DNA of 64,000 nucleotides from the NCBI GenBank assembly GCA_023159155.1, contig JAJNNX010000040.1:1-64000 (forward strand). Reading direction: 5' to 3'. Of the stretch, positions 24,049 through 32,432 are shown piece by piece (the stretch's first letter is position 1; the number at the start of each line of letters is the position of its first letter). Origin of the DNA: Ustulina deusta (taxonomy: Eukaryota > Ascomycota > Sordariomycetes > Xylariales > Xylariaceae). The position numbers and the translations under genes were made by a program. Below the pieces are notes generated by a model. It was not told the origin of the DNA. It made no database searches and worked only from the letters and a program-made list of their open reading frames with translations.

Positions 24049-24392
24049 ATGCATACTACCAAGACTCTCGCCATTTTGGCCTTCGCCGCAGCCATGGCCG
24101 CTGCTAGCCCCGTGTAAGTTCGTCAAGACAAGTTATTCTACCATCCACTAATTGGTTCAACAGTGGACTCGTCGATGCCGGGAAGGAACATGTTGATGTC
24201 CCCAACTACTCTAACTCCTACCTTGACAAGCGGGGTGAAGCCAAAGTCGACGTTCCCAACTATTCCAATTCCTACCTTGACAAACGCAGTGAAGCCAAAG
24301 TTGATGTCCCCAACTACTCCAACTCCTACCTCGACAAGAGAGGCGAAGCTAAAGTTGACGTCCCCAACTATTCCAATTCCTACCTCGACTAA
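24049..24392 (+). CDS. RiPP precursor with four Kex2-bounded cores
   Basis: Predicted secreted precursor of a cyclic peptide. Exons 24049-24113 and 24164-24392 (50-nt intron, GTAAGT, CACTAATTG branch region, CAACAG) give 97 residues. Residues 1-20 are a signal peptide (MHTTKTLAILAFAAAMAAAS). After a short leader (VGLVDAGKEH) come four identical cores, VDVPNYSNSYLD, separated by KR-GEAK, KR-SEAK and KR-GEAK; the fourth ends at the stop. KR is the Kex2 site and the acidic/Ala spacer resembles aminopeptidase-trimmed spacers. Two Tyr per core offer sites for UstYa-type ether or C-C crosslinks. Synonymous differences between identical cores argue that the peptide is under selection. Two UstYa genes lie immediately upstream. 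An alpha-type mating pheromone is less likely because the cores lack Trp and Cys. The mature product is unknown. Confidence 0.88.
24192..24389 (+). repeat. 54-nt tandem repeats encoding the peptide cores
   Basis: Units begin at 24192, 24246, 24300 and 24354, the last truncated to 36 nt by the stop codon. Units 1 and 3 share AACTACTC-AACTCC and units 2 and 4 share AACTATTCCAATTCC, so the array probably arose by duplication of a two-unit, 108-nt block. The coded core is invariant. Confidence 0.9.
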
Positions 24393-25344
24393 GATTAGAG
24401 AAGCACCGAGGCTGCCTAGTAAGTTTTATATCGATGGATGAGGCAACACTTGGTGCAGATTGGCTGATTATTTGCAGGCTTAGACGCTGCCGAACTAGTT
24501 CGGGCAGGCGCAGAGCACCGACGGCAAGCTTGGAGTTCGATAGAATTAGGCTGGAGGAAGTTGTGCACGATGTTTCTCTTTCTATTGGTTTGGAATTGGC
24601 GAGGTTGATAGATAGGATGCTGGATTGTGATACTAATATAGGCTAGTTCCAATACAGAGCAAAAAGCTAGAATTTGAGGGTGTTAATTATATAAATGTGC
24701 ACATAGATGAGCGACGTGGTCAGGATTGAGAGGTCACAACAGTAGATTCCCCCAAGCTCCCCGTCTTCCCCGCAATATGCCGACTAGCTCAAGCATAAAA
24801 TGAAGGGGAAAACTAATATACCAGAGATGCAGGGGGATGACTGTGGTCTATATTATCTCAATGGTGTATCTCCCCTTAAGCTATGGAGTCCCTTGGTTAG
24901 GTTAATACTACACGCACTTTTATATTTATGTTAAATACACTAAAAGTCGTAGTGATAGTGGAGATGATTTCTCTGGTTTCCGTGCTGAGAATGAAAAATT
25001 AATCTATAATCATATGCGTAGGGCGATTGTGGTAGGTACAGGGCTTGGGGCACCCAATTTTGGATAGGACATACGCATGGGCGGATTGAAGAACGCAGTT
25101 GATTGAGTCGCTTATATCTGACTAACACTGTCGTTTGTTGGGGTAAATGGGGGAATACGGGGGCGGGGCTTGAGACCAACCAAACCGCCTGTTTACCATG
25201 GGCCTTGGTAGTGCACGTGTACCACAGAACCCCAAGACACATATAATAGAGGCAAGGCGGTTCCATTTCTGTGAGTTACATCTTAGTATCCTAGATATCC
25301 AATGACAGTAGTTCAAACATTGCTGTACACCATCTTTCATCAAC
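24393..25344. other. Intergenic region downstream of precursor
   Basis: Just after the precursor stop the same frame reads TAG, then RSTEAA, then TAG, possibly the remains of a longer C-terminus with one more processing site. Beyond it only unsupported short frames, for example 24434-24646. Confidence 0.4.
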
Positions 25345-27467
25345 ATGGCTAATGCTTCATCGGAGAACATCGAAAAGTAAATCATCCCAGTTGGGCGGAA
25401 GTGCACACTATGCTAACGGAGATTAGGGCAACCGAGGTTTCTGGAACTTCTTGTAATGCCGACCAGCTTCGCGAAACAGTTTCGTACAAGACTGCAAACA
25501 AATCAGTGTAAGTTGACCATTCTCTTTAGAAAGTGGACTCCTGGCGGCTTAATATGATGATAGCATTGAAAACCCCCTAGTAGATATCCCAAAGGCCCGG
25601 CTTCTACGAAACGTGGAAGACTTCGTAGCCAAATACGGCCTTTCAGATGACGTTGAACTCTTCAAGAAGGGCGCCCTTGCCGCCCAAAGCCCTCAAAGCT
25701 TCGACACTATCCCAGAGCTCAACGATTATGACCGTGGTTTGTTGAAAGATGAAATTACCTATCGCTGGAAGCACCCGAAGGCTCTCTACCTCACGATTAT
25801 AATGAACTCTATTGGTGCTGCTATACAAGGCTGGGATCAGACAGGATCGAACGGAGCCAACCTGTCGTACCCTAAGGCCTTCGGCATTGCCGATACCGGT
25901 GAGAGCTGTATGGTTGCCGGGACTTGTGCAAGAAATTCGTGGATTATTGGTGCGATCAATAGTGCTCCATATATGGCAATTACTATTATGTGGGTTGAAA
26001 AAAGAAAACCACCCCAATGGAGACACGCGCTGACTAGTTTCCAGTGCCTGCTGGATCTCCGACCCGATAAACAATTTGACTGGCAGGAGGGGAACTATCT
26101 TCATCGGTGGCATATTCAGTCTTCTTGCGCCGATTGGGCAGGCTCTATCCCAGTCGTGGCCGCAGATCTTGGCCAGCAGAATTCTTCTCGGAATTGGGAT
26201 GGGGCTGAAGGAAGTCACAGTACCGGTCTTTTCTGCGGAAAACGCGCCAGCTCCTATCCGGGGTGCACTTGTCATGTCGTGGCAGCTTTTCGTGGCGGTG
26301 GGAGTTGTGCTGGGTTTCAGTGCTAACTTGGTCGTCTTAGACGTTGGTGACTTGACCTGGAGACTTCAGTTAGGTTCCGCCCTCATACCCGCTATACCGT
26401 TGTTGATCGGCGTATGGTTTACTCCCGAGTCTCCACGATGGCTGTTGAAAAAGGGTCGTGTCGCGGATGCATATAAGTCTCTTGTCAGGCTCCGAACGGA
26501 CCCCTTATTTGCGGCACGAGATCTCTATTACATCCATGCTCAATTAGAGCTAGAAGACGAACTAAGAAAGGCGGGTGGCTTTGCGGACGGTAACCTTTTT
26601 GCTCGATTTTTTGAATTGTTCAAGGTACCTCGAAACCGACGTGCGACTCAGGCATCGGGCATTGTTATGGCCGCCCAGCAGTTCTGTGGCAGTAAGTCTT
26701 CCTTATGCCTACTCAACACGCCATCGTCTCTTCTATGTTAGGGCCTGACTTTGATTGCCTAACTAGTCAATATAATGGCATTCTACTCATCAACCATCTT
26801 CGTTCAGGCTGGAGCTAGCACAAAGGTTGCTCTCATAGCTTCTTGGGGTTTCGGGGTGGCCATGTTAGTCTTCGCCATCCCTGCCCTTTTCACAATCGAT
26901 CTCTGGGGCCGTAGAACTCTGCTCCTTTCTACGTTCCCAAATATGGCTTGGACATTACTTGCGGCCGGCCTGTCTTTTTATATTCCAGAGGAGAGCAGGG
27001 CGCATATCGGTCTCATTGCACTCTTTGCGTATCTGTTTGTTGCTTTTTACGCCCCCGGTGAGGGACCGGTAGCCTTCGTTTACTCATCCGAAGTATTCCC
27101 TCTATCCCATCGTGAAGTGGGCATGTCTTGGGCCGTGGCCACGAACAACTTCTGGGCCGTGATTGTAGCGCTCACGTTTCCCGCAATGCTACAGGGTCTG
27201 GGGCCTCAGGGAGTGTTCGGATTATTCGCGGGCCTCAATGTGGTCTGCTTTGTGGCTATATTTCTCTTCATTCCAGAGACAAAGAAACGATCACTTGAAG
27301 AGTTAGACGTTGTTTTTAACATACCAACTCGCAGACACGCATCATACCAGCTGAAGGAAGTGTTGCCTTGGTGGATCAGACGCTACGTTCTACGGCAGTG
27401 TTCTGAGTCAGCGCCGCAATTATCTCACTTTGAAATGAACGAAAACCTGGAAATTGGATTGAAATGA
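25345..27467 (+). CDS. MFS transporter, sugar porter type
   Basis: Predicted proton-coupled sugar or polyol transporter of the plasma membrane. Five exons (25345-25376, 25427-25507, 25564-25989, 26045-26691, 26767-27467) join in phase into 628 residues with about 12 membrane helices. Family marks seen: [15 protein letters not shown] in the first loop, [12 protein letters not shown] across the third intron, the R-x-G-x-G motif in [17 protein letters not shown] after helix 6 and [11 protein letters not shown] after helix 12. The long hydrophilic N-terminus (about 110 residues before the first helix) is usual for this fungal subgroup. It is the nearest gene downstream of the RiPP precursor, so it could be the product exporter, but the sequence looks like a nutrient porter rather than the DHA-type exporters common in such clusters. 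Confidence 0.88.
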
Positions 27468-28297
27468 ACAAACTGTAGTGAAGGATAAACATATGATGAA
27501 GTTGAGTGGGTGAAACATGAAGTGGTCGAATATCTATAGTTACCTTGTGGCTATACAAGTGAAAAAGCCGAGTTAACGCCATCAATTCGGCAAGCCCCTT
27601 ACTATCATAGTATTGCAATACACCTGCTGTAGCCCGATATTGCATACAAATGTTGAAGTGTTAGTATGGAAGCGTTTAAGACTAGAGGTTCTGGCATCTA
27701 AAATTGGAGTCCTCTATACCACGTTTGCCCTACAGGGCGGAAACCTTTATATGAACCTTACCCTTATCTCAGGTGGCCTCAGACTAGAACCTACTAAATG
27801 GACTGGCGGGCTGCGCCTGCTGCCAGGTATAACCCACCCCCTTCGGGGGCCCATGCAGATTTATTTGTAGGTCTTGGGCTAGGGTTTATTTGTTTTTAAT
27901 CTGAGGAATGCCTGTTGTTTTGAAAGCTATGTGTTGTTTTTTATGCGTACAAAATAAAAATATACTAGTTATTCTTAAATATAGTTAAATGATTTAATAA
28001 TATTATTTAGTTTAATGAATTAATTCTATATATAATAATATTGTTTATAATTATAAAATCTGTATTTTTAATAATTTTATATAAAGAGAAAATCGACAGG
28101 TATGCTTTAGACCAGAATTCCGAGTTTGTGTTGGGGGGTGGTGGAAGGTTGTGATTGGTCGGATGGTGGTATGGCTGGGGAGGCACAAACGCAGGACCAT
28201 TCTGGGCTGAGGTTCCTGGGATAAGGTATCACATCTTTGAGTGGCCCAGGCTGAGACATCGGCATTTTACTTACCGCCAGCTCTCTCTCTTCAAGTT
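27468..28297. other. Intergenic, AT-rich patch and repeat fragment
   Basis: 27940-28090 is a short AT-rich patch resembling the RIP block. 28172-28224 is a fragment shared with the copia remnant (listed next). No gene recognised. Confidence 0.5.
28172..28224 (+). repeat. Copia-derived fragment beside unknown gene
   Basis: GGGGAGGCACAAACGCA and GGACCATTCTGGGCTGAG here match 30690-30742 in the copia remnant with only a handful of differences over about 53 bp, same orientation. It ends about 75 bp before the ATG at 28298, so it lies in that gene's promoter or leader. Confidence 0.7.
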
Positions 28298-29833
28298 ATG
28301 TCGCCAGTCCACCACCTCAGACTGGTTTCGCTTCTGATTCTTGTCATAGCCATTATTGTGTCGGTGGTAATTCGCCAGCACAGTTCTGAAGCGGGCCAGC
28401 CAGCTACTCGTAACAACCATCTGCACGCGATGGACGACGGTGGACACCTCGTGACCTTGGCCAATCCCGCCCGTGAAGATGGGACTCTGGACTACGAAAG
28501 ATGCGCTAAGCTGCACAACCGTCTAGTTGAGCACGCCTGGGTTGCTGACGGAAGATTGCTTGATGATCTTGAGCGACGATCGTTCTTCGAGCACTATGGC
28601 GACGAGGCAAACGACATCGCGGATCGCCTAGACCCCTCACTAGTAGCCTTCCTCAAATCAGTAATTGTGCCGGAAGATCCGCCCCCATTTTTCTTCTGGG
28701 TCGAGGGTATCGCGCCGCCAGCCGAGATATTCTCCGCCTATGAGATGTTTCAAGACTACGAAGAAGCGGGACCTGGGCGATTTCTCACTCTATACACCAC
28801 TAACCCCGGGTTAGGAGGGCACTCCCTGGGTCTGATATACGATCAGAAGCTCCACAGAGCTACGATGACGCTCGGGGTCGAAGACGTCGACTTCGTCAAA
28901 CCAGTCGAAGAGCACGACGAACTGTGGCATTCGCTGGAGGCTGTGCTCAGTAACTGGATCTACATGGTACAGATCAAGAAGATAATCGCCTCTCAAGAAG
29001 AAGCCCCGAACGAGAAGTTCGGACCTTGGACCTGGCACCCATATAGCGAGCCACAGGTAGCCAGCACGGTTGTCGCCTTTGAACAACTCGTAACCACCAT
29101 CGAGGAACGCATGCCGGTCGAGAGCTATCTACACCCTGCCGAAGGTCCCCTGCTCAGTAACGAGCAACTAGATGCGGCATCTGTCCCAGGCGATTGCTTC
29201 ATTCGCTCTTTCGCCACGAGAGCCCGGAAACCTCGCTTTAGAATGATCGCGCCGGGGTTAGAAGTCCCCCACGACCCTACCGCTTTTGCCAACAATCAGA
29301 AATTCACAGTCATGGATGTCAGGTCGGAATATGGTATCATTATCCCTCCGGTGCTCCTCTTCGCGTCGTCAGAACGCGCCGCAGTGAACCTCGCGGCCCC
29401 CAGTCAATACGTATCGTTCAACCCGTTCTTACGCGAGTTCCAAGATGTGCGAGGTAACGGTCCTGTCATCGCGGGTCTGTATTCCGAGTCTGTCGAGAGG
29501 TTCTCCGTCGATAACGCAGAAGAAGGCTTCCGTCTGCTGCTTCCGTTCCGTTTCCGTGGGAGCGACTCGGAAGAAGGCCGCGGGGCCAAGAAAAGTGACG
29601 GAAATGTTGTGACTGAGGGAAGTGTCGCCGAACTGTTCCAACATGGTTTCAAGCCGTTTGGGGGTGAGTGGTGGCGGGCACAGAGGCTTGAGAGCTTGTT
29701 CGACCATTGGAGATGGTTAATTGAAAAGGATATCTGGACTGTTGGTGACGAGGGCGTGCAGGGTGACATAAACCTGTTTAGGGATAGTGACACGGGTTCG
29801 TCGGAAGAATACCGCATAGAACCAAGCTGGTGA
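28298..29833 (+). CDS. Unknown single-pass membrane protein, 511 aa
   Basis: An uninterrupted single-exon frame of 511 residues starting at the first ATG (28298). The N-terminus has a short tail, then a strong membrane helix (about residues 9-28, VSLLILVIAIIVSVVI), so the large remaining domain is probably lumenal or extracellular. That domain is acidic and aromatic-rich (PPPFFFW, GPWTWHPYSEPQ, SYLHPAEGPLLSNEQL) without a catalytic signature I can name. It looks like a fungus-only family. It lies 3' to the MFS gene and on the same strand as the RiPP precursor, so it may be a cluster member of unknown role, or a neighbour. A copia fragment sits just upstream and an LTR 90 bp downstream. Confidence 0.72.
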   Translation: MSPVHHLRLVSLLILVIAIIVSVVIRQHSSEAGQPATRNNHLHAMDDGGHLVTLANPAREDGTLDYERCAKLHNRLVEHAWVADGRLLDDLERRSFFEHYGDEANDIADRLDPSLVAFLKSVIVPEDPPPFFFWVEGIAPPAEIFSAYEMFQDYEEAGPGRFLTLYTTNPGLGGHSLGLIYDQKLHRATMTLGVEDVDFVKPVEEHDELWHSLEAVLSNWIYMVQIKKIIASQEEAPNEKFGPWTWHPYSEPQVASTVVAFEQLVTTIEERMPVESYLHPAEGPLLSNEQLDAASVPGDCFIRSFATRARKPRFRMIAPGLEVPHDPTAFANNQKFTVMDVRSEYGIIIPPVLLFASSERAAVNLAAPSQYVSFNPFLREFQDVRGNGPVIAGLYSESVERFSVDNAEEGFRLLLPFRFRGSDSEEGRGAKKSDGNVVTEGSVAELFQHGFKPFGGEWWRAQRLESLFDHWRWLIEKDIWTVGDEGVQGDINLFRDSDTGSSEEYRIEPSW

Positions 29834-29923
29834 TCTACGGGGGAGCGCTACAACACTGGATGCCGCAGTCAATCTAAGAAAGACTGCTGGCCTATGTTGG
29901 ATTTGGTGATGTGGTAAGAGTAT

Positions 29924-30135
29924 TGTCAGAAATAAACGATGGGATTGGATGAGTGTATATCCTGTTGTTCTTGTTCGAGCACGTCTTGCTCTCTCTCTGA
30001 GGTGTTTACTAATAAATAGTGTGGTGGATCCCCAGGGGCTGAGCAGACTCTGCTGAACCCTCATGTCTCTCTATATATGGGTTCTGACCATCCCGCCACT
30101 ATGCTGCACTCTGATAATTATCATTATATCTGACA
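29924..30135 (-). repeat. Ty1/copia 3' LTR
   Basis: A 212-bp segment with perfect terminal inverted ends TGTCAGA...TCTGACA. On the minus strand it directly follows a purine-rich tract (GGGAGTG) and the end of a copia RNase H frame, so it is the 3' LTR of an element transcribed on the minus strand. I found no second copy of this LTR in the window, so the 5' end is missing. Confidence 0.75.
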
Positions 30136-30893
30136 CACTCCCGTAGGAATGGTCCTCTTAAGACTCTTTCCTACGCTCAAGAGAGACATATTTTGTTGCA
30201 TCCTAAAGTTCTGATTTACTACCTTCTAGAGTATCTTGAAGGTCTTCCCAACTGTAGCTATTCTGAGGTGCGTTTTGGCGTCGATGTTCGATGTTTTTCA
30301 GGCCTAGTTGGTTCAAGAATGACTCCCATTTCTGTTGAGGAAGCGCGTTAGTTAACCCATCAGCAATCATATCGTCAGATGGCACGTATTCTACGCTAGT
30401 ACGTCCTCTTCGAGTCTCTTGCTGTAGCTAGTGGTTATGGATATCGACATGATGTAATTTGGTTCGTAGAGCTGCTACATCTTTGTTAACCAATCCAAGA
30501 GTCTGTTAGTTATCGCAGTATATCCGAATCTTCTGATCGCCGAGTGTAACTCCCAATTCGTTGAGAAGCCGGCTGATGAACATTGACTCCTTGGCTGCTT
30601 GAGATAAGGCCAATAGCTCTGCTTCGGTAGTTGAGGTAGTGGCGGTTCTGTTTGTTGGCTCTCCATCCGATAACTCCCCCAAACTGTGGTTGGGGAGGTA
30701 CAAACGCAAGGACCATTCTGGGCTGAGATTCCTGGGATAAGCCCCGAGTAAATTCAACCGTTCCGTTTTTCTCAATACGATGCCCTAGTAGGGTTAACAC
30801 GCCGATAGCGAAACGGAGGCTCGGCGGCTACGAGGAGACCGCCGCACCGCCACGATGAGTCAGCAGAGACCTTCGTACGGAGTGTTCAATTTT
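30136..30893 (-). mobile_element. Ty1/copia retrotransposon remnant (pol 3' end)
   Basis: Minus-strand frames preserve the C-terminal RNase H of a copia polyprotein: STTEAELLALSQAAKES, then LLNELG and IYCDN, and at the end VPSDDMIADGLTNALP with FLNQLGL. Frames are broken by stops such as CDN followed by TAA and HNH followed by TAG, and RT and upstream parts are missing or rearranged near 30680-30760. The stops fit C-to-T or G-to-A RIP changes. A related, more mutated copy of 30769-30893 lies near 60.7 kb. Confidence 0.8.
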
Positions 30894-30934
30894 GTGTTGA
30901 ATTAAGTTGCATCCATTACGATTATCTAGTTCCC

Positions 30935-31011
30935 CAATTGAAAAGTTACGCACTTATCCTAGGAAATGTAGGTACAGCCTATCTCCTTGTATAGGACAAG
31001 GCGAGCACCCC
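30935..31011 (+). repeat. Dispersed repeat fragment, copy 2
   Basis: Carries AATTGAAAAGTTACG, GGAAATGTAGGTACAGCC and TATCTCCTTGT in the same order as the minus strand of 18816-18885 and the plus strand near 43597. It lies just beyond the copia remnant and may belong to another element's end. Confidence 0.6.
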
Positions 31012-31460
31012 TATATAACTGAGCTTCCTCACATTGTTCGCTCTAATGACGGCAGGATGATAGATATATTGAGGACGGATCTGCCGACAGGAGGCTAGGG
31101 GAATACATTCCCATCTGATAGAAAATCAGCTAGATAACGTTCTCGCACAGAGCCCTCGTTAGGGAATATTAATTCCTGATTTATAAGTTCTCCACAGAGC
31201 CGAGGAAAAGATATATCACCAATTTATCTTATGAGGCGAGAATCCCAGTAGTTAAATGAATTCAATGTGAGCGTTGCATTCAGCTAATCTACTCCATGAG
31301 AGAATGTAGGGAGGCATTGCATCCATCAATAGGACGTTTGTGTCATTTGTGCCCCCTCATCTGGTGCAATACGTGAAGTGACTCCTCGACACGCTTCACT
31401 TTTAACACCCAGAATTCCTCGCTAAGTGCTCTCTGCTAGCAAACATACATGCCGTTTCAT
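31012..31460. other. Intergenic region, no gene seen
   Basis: 3' flank of the dioxygenase gene. No recognisable feature. Confidence 0.5.
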
Positions 31461-32432
31461 TTATTCTTCAAGGGGTGGTCCTCCATTGTTGCTATTGTCA
31501 ACACCATCTGCGGTTGGATCGACGCCAACGGTGATATATCCTATCATACCATTTTCATAGTTTTCTCCATCAGTAGGCACAACGCTGAAAATCGGGTTGT
31601 AGCCATCCTCCCAGGATCCGCTGATGAGGGCGTCTCTCGTATTAGTGGTCCGGTTCACTTGGGTATGTGTAACATAAGGGTCTAAAGCCATGATTTGTGC
31701 CGACAGACTCTCATCGAAGTAAAGCTGTCCTGTCGATACAATATTGCCCGACGACACAGTGCCATTACTGTGCAGAGTCCAATCCGTGAAAACCTGGACG
31801 TGGATGTGGATAGCGCGGCCAACATAGAAACCAGGGAAAATAGTCTTCATTTCCAGGACACCTTCATCGTTGGTTGGCCACATGCCACGGAGCCAGGTGG
31901 TGTCATCTGTGTGCAGGTCGGTAACACCAATCTCAAAATCCTCCTCGTCGATACCAAGCTGGCCGAGAAGTTCGACGAATTCGGTATTCGGTGATAGGGC
32001 GGTGAAACTTGAGTAGCTCCCCGTGGAATTGCAGTGCCAGAAGTTGAGGAGAACATTTGGGAGAGGCTCGCAAGTGTTGATATCGATGACACCGACGTCC
32101 ATCCAAAAAGGGACTCCTATCTGGCCCTCACTCATATCCTGTCGCAGGGTCTGGGAGCGTGGCCAGACATAAGGGCCTTCAGTAACAATTGGGCTCAGGA
32201 CACAGGTTTCGTTCTGAATAGAATCGTAATAAGGAGCCTCAGTCTGAATCTGGACCGTGGTGTTGCCAGCGCCTGCCCACCGTTTCTCCATACGTTTCCG
32301 ATTGAAGCTCGCTGCAGAAGGCGCACATCGCTTAGATATGTTACTCCTACGTTGGATTTCGCGGCGCGACAGAGTTTCGGGATGCGCCAGGGCGACCGAG
32401 AGGAGGCCAGCGAGGACCACAGAGAACTTCAT
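31461..32432 (-). CDS. Secreted intradiol ring-cleavage dioxygenase
   Basis: Predicted non-haem Fe(III) dioxygenase that opens catechol-type rings, secreted. A single exon of 323 residues: signal peptide 1-16 (MKFSVVLAGLLSVALA), a basic propeptide-like stretch (RREIQRR, SKRC, RKRMEKR), then the catalytic domain. Expected iron ligands are all in place: Tyr in VTEGPYVW, Tyr in FPGFYVGR and two His in AIHIHVQ. NFWHCNSTG and the TTWLRGMWPTNDEG stretch are typical. It is divergent from a second dioxygenase 2 kb away with a different intron pattern. Roles in lignin-derived aromatic breakdown or detoxification of plant phenolics are known for relatives; substrate here is unknown. Confidence 0.9.
   Translation of the reverse strand: MKFSVVLAGLLSVALAHPETLSRREIQRRSNISKRCAPSAASFNRKRMEKRWAGAGNTTVQIQTEAPYYDSIQNETCVLSPIVTEGPYVWPRSQTLRQDMSEGQIGVPFWMDVGVIDINTCEPLPNVLLNFWHCNSTGSYSSFTALSPNTEFVELLGQLGIDEEDFEIGVTDLHTDDTTWLRGMWPTNDEGVLEMKTIFPGFYVGRAIHIHVQVFTDWTLHSNGTVSSGNIVSTGQLYFDESLSAQIMALDPYVTHTQVNRTTNTRDALISGSWEDGYNPIFSVVPTDGENYENGMIGYITVGVDPTADGVDNSNNGGPPLEE

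Noticed and set aside
24049..24392. Precursor as an alpha-type mating pheromone
   Set aside because: KR-separated repeats also occur in alpha-pheromone precursors, but the cores lack the Trp/Cys pattern of those pheromones and the gene sits beside two UstYa genes.
24163..24441. 92-residue frame rich in Thr/Pro over the precursor
   Set aside because: It is an overlapping frame of the tandem repeats; the spliced frame with signal peptide and KR sites is far more coherent.
24434..24646. 70-residue frame after the precursor
   Set aside because: No homology, signal peptide or splice partner recognised; an equally long antisense frame overlaps it.
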